Shown in pieces: positions 52,996 to 62,146 of a stretch of 64,000 bases of DNA. Source of the stretch: Bdellovibrionales bacterium. Lineage in GTDB: Bacteria > Bdellovibrionota > Bdellovibrionia > Bdellovibrionales > Bdellovibrionaceae. The DNA is taken from NCBI GenBank assembly GCA_018266295.1, contig JAFEAQ010000008.1:124001-188000 (forward strand), given 5' to 3'. How positions within the stretch are numbered: position 1 is the first letter of the stretch; every line of letters begins with the position of its first letter. Below the pieces are notes generated by a model. It saw only the letters and a program-made list of their open reading frames with translations, did no database searches and was not told the DNA's origin. The position numbers were made by a program, and so were the translations under genes.

Positions 52996-53478
52996 ATGTT
53001 CGTAGCCTTTTTTGAAAGCGTTAAATACGTCGGCCATCTATTGCCAATTTCGTTCCTGAGAGTTTTCTTGGGCTATTATTATTTGCAGCAAGCGATGAGC
53101 AAATTTAAGGGCGACTTTTTGTCCCGTCCGCGCATTGCAGATCAAATTGCCGAGTGGCTTCCGGCAAGTCATGCTCCTAATTGGTATAAACTTTTTGTGA
53201 GCAGCCAGATTATTCCTCACTGGCAGACCGTGGCTTTCATTATCGTGGGTTTGGAATTCACGATCGCGATTTCTTACATTGCTGGATACGTGGTTCGTCC
53301 CGTAGCACTTTTAGGTGTTCTGCTTTGTTTTAATATGTTGTTCTTCTCAGGTCCGATGAACGAGGATCTCTATAAGACCTTTTTAGCAATTCACTTTATC
53401 ATGGCATGGGTGGGAGCAGGTCGTTGCTTGGGCTTCGATTATTACTTCTTTAAGCGTCGCCGCGGTATTTGGTGGTAA
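52996..53478 (+). CDS. DoxX-like membrane protein
   Basis: A 160-residue protein with four hydrophobic helices of the DoxX/DoxD type (LRVFLGYYYLQQAMSKFKGD near residue 21). The start at 52996 lies 8 bases after the nth stop; a frame from 52966 overlaps nth. Family members are linked to thiol or quinone stress, but the role here is open. It is followed by the thiamine transporter genes with a 7-base gap. Confidence 0.75.
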   Translation: MFVAFFESVKYVGHLLPISFLRVFLGYYYLQQAMSKFKGDFLSRPRIADQIAEWLPASHAPNWYKLFVSSQIIPHWQTVAFIIVGLEFTIAISYIAGYVVRPVALLGVLLCFNMLFFSGPMNEDLYKTFLAIHFIMAWVGAGRCLGFDYYFFKRRRGIWW

Positions 53479-53485
53479 CTGAAGC

Positions 53486-54526
53486 ATGAAGCATTTTATT
53501 TTATTCGTCACAGTCGTTTTTGTCGGCCTCTTCTTAGCGCTTCTGAATAAGAACGATGAGAGCAAGCCGCAAGAGGTGAAGCCCACTCTGCGTGTGTTTG
53601 GTTACAGCTCGTTTACGGGACAATGGGGCCCGGGCCCGGGTTTGAAAGAGCTTTTCGAAAAAGACTGCGACTGCCAAGTTCAGTACATCGAAGGCAGTGA
53701 TTCTGGAATTCTTCTTCAGCGTTTGAAAATCGAAGGTGACAGTCTTGGTGCCGATCTTGTTGTCGGATTGGATCAATTTGATTTGCAAAAAGCATTGGCA
53801 GAGCAAAAATGGCGTGAACTCAATATCTCCGGCCTTGATGCTTATGATGAAGTAAAGCCAGCGTTGCAGAACAGCTACTTCGTTCCATTTGATTGGGGCG
53901 TGATTGCTTTTGTTGCGCGTAAGGGTGAGATCAGCAAGCCGCCACAAAGTCTTGATGATTTGATGGAGCCGGAGCTGAAACGCAAGATCGCCATCGAAGA
54001 TCCGCGCACGAGTTCTCCGGGCATGCAGTTCTTGTATTGGGTGGTTCGTGCTAAGGGTGAAGAAGAAGGTTTCAAGTTTATCCAGAAAACCATGGACCAA
54101 GTTCATAGCTACTCACCGACATGGTCCGCGGCTTACGGTCTTTTCACAAAAAAACAAGCCAAGCTTGCTTTGTCTTATGTGACGTCGCCAGTCTATCACC
54201 AGGTTGAAGAAAAAAATAATGACTATGTCGCCTTGGAATTCAAAGAAGGCCATCCGATTCAGTACGAGTTCATGGGCATTCCTGATTTCTGCAAAAACTG
54301 CGAGCTGGCTGAAAGATTCGTAAATCTGATGCTGTCGGATCAAGGTCAGAAACTCATCATGCAGAAGAATTACATGTTCCCGATTATCAAAAACGTGAAA
54401 GAGGGAACTCCATTTGCCAACATTCCGCAGTTTAAAACTTTGGGCGACTTCCAAATTCCTTCTGCACAAGAAGTTGAGAGATTGCTGAAGAAGTGGTCTG
54501 AAGTTCGCCGCGGAGACGGCAATTGA
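53486..54526 (+). CDS. thiB: Thiamine-binding periplasmic protein
   Basis: Substrate-binding protein of the ThiBPQ importer for thiamine and its phosphates. The 346 residues begin with a signal or anchor helix (residues 1-20). TLRVFGYSSFTGQWGPGPGL, VVGLDQFDLQKALAEQKW, FDWGVIAFVARKG and EDPRTSSPGMQFL are ThiB signatures. The stop overlaps the TTG of the permease gene. No TPP riboswitch was seen upstream. Confidence 0.93.
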   Translation: MKHFILFVTVVFVGLFLALLNKNDESKPQEVKPTLRVFGYSSFTGQWGPGPGLKELFEKDCDCQVQYIEGSDSGILLQRLKIEGDSLGADLVVGLDQFDLQKALAEQKWRELNISGLDAYDEVKPALQNSYFVPFDWGVIAFVARKGEISKPPQSLDDLMEPELKRKIAIEDPRTSSPGMQFLYWVVRAKGEEEGFKFIQKTMDQVHSYSPTWSAAYGLFTKKQAKLALSYVTSPVYHQVEEKNNDYVALEFKEGHPIQYEFMGIPDFCKNCELAERFVNLMLSDQGQKLIMQKNYMFPIIKNVKEGTPFANIPQFKTLGDFQIPSAQEVERLLKKWSEVRRGDGN

Positions 54527-55983
54527 GCCCACGCAATCTGATTCGTTCCGCATTGCTGATTTATTTGGTCTTTCCGTTTTTGTTCCTGTTATCGCATTTC
54601 TATATTACCAGTTGGCCAGAGTGGCGTGAGCTCCTCTGGGCTTTTAAGAACTCTTTTCTGCAAGCATTCTTCTCGGCGGTTTTCTCACTGCTGCTGGGAA
54701 CCTGGGTGGCCTTCGGGCTTATCTGTTTTACGGATGGTTTCCGCCGTCATTACAGAATGGTTTTGGAAGTTCTATGTTTGCTTCCGAATTTTTTGCCGCC
54801 GCTCTTTACGCTTTTATCTATTTTGAATTTCATCGATCCATTCCCTATGGGGATTACTGGGATCACAATTGCACACACCATGATCAATTTTGGCTTGGTG
54901 GCTGTGATGATGGCGAATATTATCGAAAACAAAATCGGGAACCTCGCAGAACTAGCCTATATCGAGGGGTCGACACGTTGGCAGTTTCTGCGAGGGGCCT
55001 TCTGGCCCATCCTTAAGAACGATATTTTTCTACTTTTCCTTTTTGTCTTTGCGGTTTGCTTCGGAAGCTTTGCGATTCCGCTGATCGTCGGTGGTGGCAA
55101 GGGTACGACGATGGAAGTTCTGATCTATGAAAAGATCCGTCTTTCCAGCAACTGGAGCGAAGCAGTCGTGCTTGCGGTGATTCAGTCTGCATTTATTTTC
55201 ACGGTTTCGTTTTTTGCCAAACGTGGGGGCACAGTGAGCTCGAGCCGGGTTGTGAACCTGCGGATTCTTCGCTCCTTCTCGGGTATCGGCGTTTTATTGC
55301 TGATCACAGTTTTTGGTTTCTTAGGCTATGCTCAAGGTGTGGTTGAGGGCTTTCGCCAGATCAGTGCCTTTTATGAATTGCAATCGCCGCTGCTGTGGAA
55401 TTTCTGTGGCAGCCTTGTCATGGGCATCTTGGTGGGGTTGCTATCTTACGGCAGTCTTCTGGTGATTGCTTACTGCTGGCCCAAGGCGTGGTTTGAAAAG
55501 TTTCTTGCCGGCTATGTGGCTCCGAGCACGGCCTTGTGCTGTTTCGCTTTTCTGATTATGGGCACGAATGAATCGTTCTGGCCGTTTATCAAAATTCCGC
55601 TGGCGTTTAATCTGCTCTGCCTGGCGAGCTTGTATCGCATGGGCTGGGACGGAGTTCTACGCTCGCTGGAGGGACAGATCACGATTGCGCGCACCCTCGG
55701 CGCGAACAGCACGCAGATCTTTAAAGAAGTGCTGATGCCACAAATTTCAAAGCGCGCGGCCCTGTTTGCGGGAGTCGCGGCGGTGTGGGCGTGCGGCGAC
55801 TATTCGGTTTCGCGAATTCTTGCTCACCGGGATGTGACGCTGGCGATGATGACTGAGACTTTGATGTCGAGCTATCGCCTGGGGCTAGCAACGGTTTTAA
55901 GTTTGAGCCTGGTTGTCTGTGGCGTGATTTGTTTCTTTGTCATTATGGGAGTGGGAAATGTCTTTAGTCGAAAATCTATTTAG
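54523..55983 (+). CDS. thiP: Thiamine ABC transporter permease
   Basis: A 486-residue double permease with about 12 helices and two EAA-type loops (AYIEGSTRWQFLRGAFWPIL, then QITIARTLGANSTQIFKEVL), as in ThiP. It starts with TTG overlapping the thiB stop by 4 bases. The 3' end overlaps thiQ by 26 bases. Confidence 0.93.
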   Translation: MSPRNLIRSALLIYLVFPFLFLLSHFYITSWPEWRELLWAFKNSFLQAFFSAVFSLLLGTWVAFGLICFTDGFRRHYRMVLEVLCLLPNFLPPLFTLLSILNFIDPFPMGITGITIAHTMINFGLVAVMMANIIENKIGNLAELAYIEGSTRWQFLRGAFWPILKNDIFLLFLFVFAVCFGSFAIPLIVGGGKGTTMEVLIYEKIRLSSNWSEAVVLAVIQSAFIFTVSFFAKRGGTVSSSRVVNLRILRSFSGIGVLLLITVFGFLGYAQGVVEGFRQISAFYELQSPLLWNFCGSLVMGILVGLLSYGSLLVIAYCWPKAWFEKFLAGYVAPSTALCCFAFLIMGTNESFWPFIKIPLAFNLLCLASLYRMGWDGVLRSLEGQITIARTLGANSTQIFKEVLMPQISKRAALFAGVAAVWACGDYSVSRILAHRDVTLAMMTETLMSSYRLGLATVLSLSLVVCGVICFFVIMGVGNVFSRKSI

Positions 55984-56608
55984 AAATTACGGCGATTTTA
56001 AAATCGACATTCCCTCTTGGGAAATCCTTGATGAAGGAGTGACGGTTCTTTCCGGTCCTTCGGGGTCAGGGAAAACATCGGTCTTTCGCTTGCTCATCGG
56101 ACTAGAGACGGCGCCGAATTTTCGTTGGATGTTTAAAGATCATGACCTGGCAAAAATGGCGGTTCCGCAAAGACGCTTGGGTGTTGTCTTTCAAACGCTG
56201 GATCTTTTTCCTCATATGACGGCCGAAGAAAATATTCTGTTTGCGGCAAAGGCCCGCGAGATTCCGCCGGAGCAGGCTTTTGAAAGGCTTCAAGAGCTCA
56301 CCAAGGTGCTTCAGATGACCTCGTTCTTAAACCGCCCTGTCAGTGTCTTGTCGGGCGGCGAAAAGCAGCGCGTGGCGATTGCACGCGCTCTCAGCGGAGA
56401 TCCGCGCATTCTGTTACTGGATGAGCCGTTCTCAGCGCTGGATCAGGAGCTTCGCCAAGAAAGCCGGGCCCTTATTAAGAGCGTGATCGAGAAAGAAAAG
56501 ATTCCGACAATTCTTGTGACTCATGATCCGGCAGACGTGGAGGCGCTCGCCAACAAAGTCAGCGTCATTCGCAATGGGTCGATCGTTGAAGACAAAAGGA
56601 TCCGCTGA
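55958..56608 (+). CDS. thiQ: Thiamine ABC transporter ATPase
   Basis: ATPase of the importer, 216 residues. Walker A is GPSGSGKTS, the signature is LSGGEKQRVAIARALSGDPR and Walker B is ILLLDEPFSALD. The ATG at 55958 lies inside the thiP 3' end; an upstream frame to 55937 adds seven residues. It ends the operon. Confidence 0.92.
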   Translation: MSLVENLFRNYGDFKIDIPSWEILDEGVTVLSGPSGSGKTSVFRLLIGLETAPNFRWMFKDHDLAKMAVPQRRLGVVFQTLDLFPHMTAEENILFAAKAREIPPEQAFERLQELTKVLQMTSFLNRPVSVLSGGEKQRVAIARALSGDPRILLLDEPFSALDQELRQESRALIKSVIEKEKIPTILVTHDPADVEALANKVSVIRNGSIVEDKRIR

Positions 56609-56727
56609 GTAAGGCTAGATGCGAATACAGCCCCTCCCTCTGGTGTCGAGTCTTTGGACACTCCCGTAATAGTTACAGCTATGACGGGTGCTTCAGGCTA
56701 TTTTCACCAAAACAAGATATGATCCGC

Positions 56728-56761
56728 ATTGGACTTGTTAGGCCTTCATGGTAGGTCCAAT
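56728..56761. repeat. Inverted repeat just before the 3D-lipoprotein gene
   Basis: ATTGGAC (56728-56734) and GTCCAAT (56755-56761) form a perfect 7-bp inverted repeat with a 20-base spacer, ending 5 bases before the ATG at 56767. It may be an operator or a stem over the ribosome site. Confidence 0.35.
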
Positions 56762-56766
56762 ATCTT

Positions 56767-57447
56767 ATGGCGAGATTAATTTTGGTCTTCCTCATTCTGC
56801 CTCTGCTGATTGCGGCTTGTTCCCGCAGTGTGGGCGACAATTTGCCAATGATAACGCCGACCATTTATTACAAGCCGGTGATCTATAAAGAAAAAGACAT
56901 CTGTGCGAGTAATGAACTCAAAGATCTCATCGACGAGAACGACAAAGTTTTGATCTCACTTTGCAAAAAGAATTACGATAACTGCTTGCTACAAGGTTCT
57001 TGTTACGTGGTTGAAGACCAGCACACCCGCAATTTTAATTTCACAAAAAAGAAAGATGGCATTAATCGCTTTGCTGAGAAAAAAGAAGCGCGTTGTCCTT
57101 ATGGCTATGGGGTTCAAGCGCTGTGCTTGGATCCTTTCTATTCTGTGGCCGCGGATCTTACTATTCACAAAGTGGGGGATGTGATTTTTGTCCCGAAGTT
57201 GGTGGGAGTGCGGTTGCCTGACGGAACAGCTCACAACGGGTACTTGGTGGTACGCGATCAAGGCGGCGCGATCCTCGGAGAAGGACGCTTTGATTTTTTC
57301 ACCGGCTTTTTCGGCCCCTTTGATAAGGGCAACGTTTTTGCACAATTAGGATTAGGAGATAAGAATCATCGATTCGGTTATCAAAAAGTGAGTGAGGACA
57401 TCGCTAGGATGGTTAGGGAATACCGGGCATACCCAAATATTCCCTAA
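56767..57447 (+). CDS. 3D-domain lipoprotein
   Basis: A 226-residue lipoprotein with lipobox LIAAC (residues 14-18). The C-terminal half matches the 3D (Asp-Asp-Asp) or MltA-like barrel domain: YSVAADLTIHKVGDVIFVP, LVVRDQGGAILGEGRFDFF with conserved Asp residues, then FGPFDKGN. Such domains occur in glycan-cleaving enzymes. The N-terminal half has seven Cys and is not recognised. Confidence 0.78.
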   Translation: MARLILVFLILPLLIAACSRSVGDNLPMITPTIYYKPVIYKEKDICASNELKDLIDENDKVLISLCKKNYDNCLLQGSCYVVEDQHTRNFNFTKKKDGINRFAEKKEARCPYGYGVQALCLDPFYSVAADLTIHKVGDVIFVPKLVGVRLPDGTAHNGYLVVRDQGGAILGEGRFDFFTGFFGPFDKGNVFAQLGLGDKNHRFGYQKVSEDIARMVREYRAYPNIP

Positions 57448-57455
57448 TTGCTCCA

Positions 57456-57737
57456 TTAGCCTTTGCCTTTTTTGCCGTAGAATTTTTTGCGCAAGTCCAC
57501 GGTCACCTGATTGATCATCGTTTTAAGAGTGATATCGAAAAGCATGTCAGGAGGAATTTGATACAGCTCACTGAGCTTTCTAAGAGTGTGAATCGGAGGG
57601 CTAGAGAGGCCACGTTCCCAGTTGGAAACGAATTGAGCTGAGGTGTAACCCAGCTTTTTGGCGATGTCCATTTGAGAGTGTCCAGATTCGATCCGCTTAT
57701 CTCTCAGGAAATCGGCCAGAAGTTTATTCTCTTTCAT
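57456..57737 (-). CDS. XRE-family DNA-binding protein
   Basis: A 93-residue regulator with a helix-turn-helix of the phage-repressor (XRE) type: LRDKRIESGHSQMDIAKKLG, then SAQFVSNWERGLSSPPIHTL. The basic tail (LRKKFYGKKGKG) is short. Its start faces a region with several dyads. It is convergent with the 3D-lipoprotein gene. Confidence 0.85.
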   Translation of the reverse strand: MKENKLLADFLRDKRIESGHSQMDIAKKLGYTSAQFVSNWERGLSSPPIHTLRKLSELYQIPPDMLFDITLKTMINQVTVDLRKKFYGKKGKG

Positions 57738-57813
57738 ATTAATCCTGTGCTTCGAGTTGTTACATCAATGTTGTTTTATCTGAGTATGACTAATCTAACT
57801 GAAAATAAAAATA

Positions 57814-57912
57814 CCCTTATTGTTGTAAATGATAAGGGGCCGTCAAACCAGAAAAAAAACATTTAAAGGCAATTTTTCTAACCCTTTAGAGCGATTTTAG
57901 AAGGGCTCTAAA
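57814..57912. promoter_or_regulatory. Dyads in the XRE-dacB divergent region
   Basis: CCCTTAT (57814-57820) with ATAAGGG (57832-57838), and TTTAGAGC (57885-57892) with GCTCTAAA (57905-57912), are perfect inverted repeats. Both are possible operators for the adjacent XRE regulator. The rest of the 260-base gap is AT-rich. Confidence 0.35.
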
Positions 57913-57997
57913 TGTGATTTTCGCAGAAGAATTTATAACTTTTATATATTGCTGAGGGCGATAACGTGCGTATAGATGTCTTTGGAAAGGGGATAAT

Positions 57998-59251
57998 GTG
58001 AAGGGAATAGTTCTTTTCAGCATTCTATTGGGCCTTGCTGTTCACGCAGAGGCGAAAACGAGTCTCAACTCCGTTTGCTATATGCTCGATGAAGGCGCTC
58101 GCTCAAAAATCCAAGGTGAACACACCAATGAACTTTTTGAGATTGCTTCAGTTTCTAAAGTCGTCACTTCTTATTGGGCCCTTCATCAATTAGGCCCTCA
58201 ATTTCGTTTTGGTACTCGTATTTTTATTACCCCGGTGGGACGTGATGTTTTCGACGTGCACATTCAAGGGGCCCGAGATCCCTTTTGGGGCCGCCAGTTA
58301 ACTCACTTTTTATTTTCACAGTTGAATCGAAATGGTGTTCGCGAAATTCGGAGGCTGAGTTTTGACGAGAATCTTGGTTTCCGCTGGCTTGTTATCTCAG
58401 ACAACGTGGAATCTGAGGTGCTAACTCCGCAGGAAATTGCCGATTCTATTGCTCGGCACATTCGGGCGCTGGCGAGTGAATATCCTCGAACACGTCAAGA
58501 AGCTGCGAACCTCGGAATGAGCTTACCTAAGACTCTCAGTTTAAAAGCCCAATCCGTTGAATTTATACCAGCAAACACGTTCCAGCCGTCTTCTGGCACG
58601 AAGTCGTTCGTTGTGAAGTCTGCGCCACTTTATCGTTACCTCAAAGAAATGAACACAGTTTCGAATAATCATGTGGCGGATAAACTTTTTGAAATCCTTG
58701 GCGGAGTTCAAAACTTCCGTAACTTTGTACAAAGCAATTTAAATCTAAATGATCGAGATCTCGTGTTTGTGAATGGATCTGGAAACTCCATTGGCGGAGC
58801 GAATGGTGGGGTTAAAGATTATAACAGAGCCACCTGCGAGGCGATCCTGCGTGTTCAATATCAAATGCAATCCGAGCTTCATACGAAGCATGGTATGAGT
58901 TTAAAAGACGTGATGTCAGTTTCCGGTGCTGATGGTGGGACTCTGAGTCCGCGGTTTGATTCCATCCGGAACAGTATGGTGGCGAAAACGGGCACTGTAG
59001 ATCCTGCCGTCACTCTGGCGGGAGTACTATCCACCAACCAAGGCGAAGTCTATTTCGGTGTTTTCATGAATACCGATAGTCCTGCGGATTGGAACAATGC
59101 TCGCGATCAGGTTCGAAACAAAGTCATGGATTTGATTCAGCAATACGGCGGCCGCCGCACGTTTGATTATGCAACACGAAGTTTCTTGCCGTTCGATAGT
59201 TCTTCTGGTGTTGCTTTTGAAGAGCCGCCCATCCTAACGGCCTTGCCATGA
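57998..59251 (+). CDS. dacB: PBP4-like D-Ala-D-Ala carboxypeptidase/endopeptidase
   Basis: Peptidase S13 family, 417 residues with a signal peptide ending AVHAEA. The catalytic Ser51 and Lys54 are in ASVSKVV, the SxN motif is in [13 protein letters not shown], and KTG is in [11 protein letters not shown]. It would trim or cut cross-links in peptidoglycan. The start is GTG behind AAAGGGG. Bdellovibrio PBP4 homologues round prey cells; which role this copy has is unknown. Its stop overlaps the ATG of the aspA remnant by 4 bases. Confidence 0.92.
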   Translation: MKGIVLFSILLGLAVHAEAKTSLNSVCYMLDEGARSKIQGEHTNELFEIASVSKVVTSYWALHQLGPQFRFGTRIFITPVGRDVFDVHIQGARDPFWGRQLTHFLFSQLNRNGVREIRRLSFDENLGFRWLVISDNVESEVLTPQEIADSIARHIRALASEYPRTRQEAANLGMSLPKTLSLKAQSVEFIPANTFQPSSGTKSFVVKSAPLYRYLKEMNTVSNNHVADKLFEILGGVQNFRNFVQSNLNLNDRDLVFVNGSGNSIGGANGGVKDYNRATCEAILRVQYQMQSELHTKHGMSLKDVMSVSGADGGTLSPRFDSIRNSMVAKTGTVDPAVTLAGVLSTNQGEVYFGVFMNTDSPADWNNARDQVRNKVMDLIQQYGGRRTFDYATRSFLPFDSSSGVAFEEPPILTALP

Positions 59252-60073
59252 ATGAAGCGTCCTCCGGCTATCGCATAGAAAAAGATCTGCTCGGAGAGAA
59301 AGCGGTTCCTGCGAGCGCCTATTATGGCATCCACACTTTGCGAGCGATGGAGAATTTTAAAATCTCTGGACGGGTGATCGCAAACCTCGGGCTTGAACTC
59401 GCGGGTCATAGCAAAGTATTACAAAATTCTTCATCCCCATGATCACGTGAATAAATGCCAGTCGATGAAGGGTCTAATGGCGGCGATGGCGAATCTTCAA
59501 GAAATGTTTACGAAAAAATCCAATGAGTTTGATCGATTCTTGAAAATGGGTCGCACACAATTGCAAGACGCCGTTCCAATGACCTTGGGTCAAGAGTTCG
59601 CAGCGTTTGCCACACTCATACGCGAGGATCAGAAAATTTTGGCGATGGTTGGTAAGCTGATCCTCGAGGTAAACTTGGGAGCAACAGCGATTGGCACAGG
59701 AGTGAACGCACCGAGGGGCTATGGGCCGCTTGCGGTGAAGCTTTCAAAAATTTGCAACGACTTACGGTTGCTCTCATCCGGGCCGCGCGCAGGTTTGAAA
59801 GAAATCAATCTGCCGGAACTCCAAGCGGGTTCTTCGATCATGCCGGCTGAAGCGGGGCAGTTACAGTTAAATGTCATGGAGCCTTTGATTGCGGAAAGTC
59901 TTTTTGAATCTATTCTGCTTTTGCAAAATGCTTGCATCGCTCTCGGTGAAAAATGCGTCGCGGGTATTGTGCGCGAGGTGGCCCTCGCTCGCGGCGTGGT
60001 CACTGAAGAGCAGCTGGATGAGGTCTTCTCGTTAGAGAACCTGATGAAGCCGAAATACGATGTCTCAAAATGA
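59248..60073 (+). pseudogene. aspA: Aspartate ammonia-lyase remnant with several internal deletions
   Basis: Two frames, 59248-59442 and about 59408-60073, together align block by block with AspA (aspartate to fumarate and ammonia) but total about 275 residues against about 470. The N-terminal block [20 protein letters not shown] is followed, from near 59375, by the distant block [14 protein letters not shown] frameshift near 59410 moves to [17 protein letters not shown]. Further losses lie near 59465, 59739 (LAVK joined to LSK), 59849 (GSSIMPA joined to EAGQLQLN, removing the Lys and Asn of the lyase signature) and 59970. The active-site loop is gone, so it cannot be functional. It was once coupled to dacB by an ATGA overlap. 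Confidence 0.88.
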
Positions 60074-60103
60074 GTCGTGAGATCCAATAATATACAATGA
60101 TCC

Positions 60104-60130
60104 TAAAGTTTTAACGCAATGCGCCGAAAA
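60104..60130 (+). promoter_or_regulatory. Sigma28 promoter of flagellin gene 1
   Basis: TAAAGTTT, then 11 bases, then GCCGAAAA: a full match at -35 and six of eight at -10 (GCCGATAA), with exact spacing. The expected start is near 60137, giving a leader of about 100 bases. Confidence 0.8.
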
Positions 60131-60137
60131 GATTCCT

Positions 60138-60155
60138 GACTGCTAGACAAAGGTC
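60138..60155 (+). repeat. 18-base sequence shared with the other flagellin leader
   Basis: GACTGCTAGACAAAGGTC lies at the predicted start of the flagellin 1 transcript. Its exact reverse complement is at 62935-62952, in the leader of flagellin gene 2. Confidence 0.75.
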
Positions 60156-60193
60156 TTAAGAGTTTAAAAGTGGGCGCTTTTTTCCTTCCATAA

Positions 60194-60210
60194 TGTCTCG
60201 GGGCGAGACA
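60194..60210 (+). promoter_or_regulatory. Leader hairpin of flagellin gene 1
   Basis: TGTCTCG and CGAGACA form a perfect 7-bp stem with a GGG loop, 24 bases before the ATG and just upstream of the GGGGAGG ribosome site. Confidence 0.5.
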
Positions 60211-60234
60211 CTCGGGGAAGGGGAGGTAGCTTCA

Positions 60235-61059
60235 ATGTTACGTATTTCTCCTGTTTCGGCATCTCTGATGGCACAGCGATACCTGGGCTCCACCCAGCGT
60301 TCCACTGAAAAGGCCATGAAGGATTTGGCTTCTGGAACCCGCTTTAATACGCCCGGCTCTGATGCCGCCGGCGCTGCCATTGCAGAACAGCTTAAAGGTC
60401 AAATGAGGGGCCAGCGTGCCGCCCTCAACAATGCCGACAACGCCACGAGCTTTATTCAAGTCGCTGAGGGAGCCCTCAACGAACAGAATAATATTCTGAT
60501 CCGCATGCGCGAGCTCGCAGTTCAGGCGGCCAGTGATACATACTCTGATAAAGAGCGCGAATATTTGAACTATGAATACACGCAGCTTTCGCAAGAGTTG
60601 GATCGTATTGCAAAGACCACCACTTTTGGTTCTACCCCATTGCTGAGTGGGAAATCGAAAGATTATGAATTCCAAGTCGGCACTTCGGGTGGGAGCGATA
60701 GTATTATTAAATATACTTCAGACACCGATACCACAGGCTCTTCATTGGGAGTGGATGGCGGTGATATTGAATCTAAGAGCGATGCCCGCAGTAACCTGAA
60801 AGACATCGATGAGGCGATGATGAAGGTGGCAGAGGCGCGCGCTAAATACGGAGCCGTCCAATCCCGCATGGACAGCGCCGCCAACAATCTCGCGGTGGGC
60901 ATCGAGAACATCGAAGCCGCGCACTCGCGCATGGCCGACACCGACGTCGCTCAAGCGGTGAGCGAAGTTCGCCGTGGCCAGATCCTGCAGCAGTATCAAG
61001 CTTCGGTGTTGGCTCAGTCCAACATGTCGAATGAAGTGCTGCTGCGACTGATCGCTTAG
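60235..61059 (+). CDS. fliC: Flagellin 1
   Basis: A 274-residue filament subunit with both terminal coiled-coil domains and only a short variable middle. The N-terminal coil holds RYLGSTQRSTEKAMKDLASG and ends with NILIRMRELAVQAASDTYSD. The C-terminal coil has NIEAAHSRMADTDVAQAVSE and ends LLRLIA. The first 30 residues differ from usual flagellins (no LRINxN motif). The ATG at 60235 is chosen from its GGGGAGG ribosome site. It has its own sigma28 promoter and terminator. Which of the several flagellins it matches cannot be told. Confidence 0.92.
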   Translation: MLRISPVSASLMAQRYLGSTQRSTEKAMKDLASGTRFNTPGSDAAGAAIAEQLKGQMRGQRAALNNADNATSFIQVAEGALNEQNNILIRMRELAVQAASDTYSDKEREYLNYEYTQLSQELDRIAKTTTFGSTPLLSGKSKDYEFQVGTSGGSDSIIKYTSDTDTTGSSLGVDGGDIESKSDARSNLKDIDEAMMKVAEARAKYGAVQSRMDSAANNLAVGIENIEAAHSRMADTDVAQAVSEVRRGQILQQYQASVLAQSNMSNEVLLRLIA

Positions 61060-61117
61060 GTGCCAGGTCCTGTTTCTTGGAATAACGCATAATTTTTAAT
61101 TCAGGGGCGACAACTCG

Positions 61118-61158
61118 AGGCGAATAACGTCCATGGCGTTGTTCGCCTTTTTCTTTTT
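61118..61158 (+). terminator. Rho-independent terminator of flagellin 1
   Basis: An 11-bp stem (61119-61129 with 61137-61147, one G-U pair), a 7-base loop and TTTTTCTTTTT. Strong. Confidence 0.9.
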
Positions 61159-61173
61159 CTTGCCTGCACGGGG

Positions 61174-61323
61174 ATTTCAAGGGGAAGGGGCTTAGGCTCT
61201 TGAATCATCGGGGACGGGCATCCAGCCGCTCACGCCAGCGTCCGCGCTTTGCGCGGATTCGCGCCATCCGGGCGCCGCTGGAGCCCCGCTGCTCCAAGAG
61301 CCTAAGCCCCTTCCCCTTGAAAT
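61174..61323. repeat. Cruciform element 2
   Basis: Perfect 29-bp arms at 61174-61202 and 61295-61323. Inside are CCAGCG and CGCTGG, which enclose a 7-bp hairpin (TCCGCGC, TTT, GCGCGGA) and a 5-bp hairpin (GCGCC, ATCCG, GGCGC). The core has the same order and linker (TTCGC) as the other two elements. The arms are unrelated to theirs. Confidence 0.9.
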
Positions 61324-61427
61324 TGTGCACTCAAGAGAAATAAAAATTCGATAGCACTCTTCGTTACTTGTTTGCGTTGGGCGGGTTCGTATTTAGAATT
61401 AACCTTCGCTATCTCGGAGAGTGGAAT

Positions 61428-61904
61428 ATGTCTGAATCTAAGAAGCCTGTTGCTGTTCAATCTTTAGATGTGCCTTTGCGGGTGAAGCCTTCGAATTATC
61501 CGGAGCCTTTTGCTTCGATGATGAATGGGCGCGAGAAGAGGCAGCTCGGGGATGTTTTTGGTTTGAATAATTTTGGCGTGAATCTTACGCGGTTGAAGCC
61601 AGGTTCTCAGTCTTCGCTTTTTCATCAGCATTCGAAGCAGGATGAATTCATTTATATTCTGGAGGGCGAAGCGACGCTGATTACGGATCATGCGGAAACT
61701 CTTCTGACTCCGGGAATGTGCGCGGGCTTTGCAGCTGGCGGAACAGCTCATCAGCTTGTGAATCGGTCTTCTGGGGATGTCGTCTATCTTGAAGTCGGCG
61801 ACCGCACGCCGGGCGACGAGGGCTCATACCCGCGCGATGATCTTAAAGCGGTGATGGTGAACGGGAAGTGGGTTTTCACTCGCAAAGATGGCACGCCTTA
61901 CTAA
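61428..61904 (+). CDS. Cupin-domain protein
   Basis: A 158-residue single-cupin protein. The metal motif is LFHQHSKQDEFIYILEGEA (His, His, Glu), and the second is AGGTAHQLVNRSSGD. Sequence resembles family members annotated as sugar-phosphate isomerase-like cupins; no reaction is assigned. The start at 61428 has a GGAGAGTGG ribosome site. It is monocistronic. Confidence 0.82.
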   Translation: MSESKKPVAVQSLDVPLRVKPSNYPEPFASMMNGREKRQLGDVFGLNNFGVNLTRLKPGSQSSLFHQHSKQDEFIYILEGEATLITDHAETLLTPGMCAGFAAGGTAHQLVNRSSGDVVYLEVGDRTPGDEGSYPRDDLKAVMVNGKWVFTRKDGTPY

Positions 61905-62146
61905 AATATAAAATCAAGTTGTGATAGCTCTAGTTCACGCCTCCGTCGAAGGGGAATACGATGGTGGTTTCAATATTTTGAAAACATAAATGATGTTTTT
62001 TAATTAGACACCGCCTTGCCAAATTCAGTCTGTTTTGTTGCCTGGCTGTGCCTTTTAATATGGAGGCTACTATATCCGTTTTCGCATGGTCTTGTGATTG
62101 CATGGGGGTTGGTATGTAAACAACATAACAATCAGGAGGATATCCT

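Larger units (their letters stand above)
61060..61427. other. 368-base gap with terminator and cruciform element
   Basis: No gene is seen. It contains the flagellin 1 terminator, the second cruciform element (61174-61323), and about 100 AT-rich bases with the presumed cupin promoter. Directly after the flagellin stop, AGGTGCCAGGTC resembles the start of the outer arm of cruciform element 1 (AGGTACCAGGTC). Confidence 0.6.

Noticed and set aside
53479-53490. TPP riboswitch for the thiamine transporter operon
   Set aside because: Only 7 bases separate the DoxX-like gene and thiB, and no conserved TPP aptamer sequence was seen further upstream.
57940-57970. GGCGATAA before dacB as a sigma28 -10 element
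   Set aside because: No TAAAG-like -35 exists at 10, 11 or 12 bases upstream.
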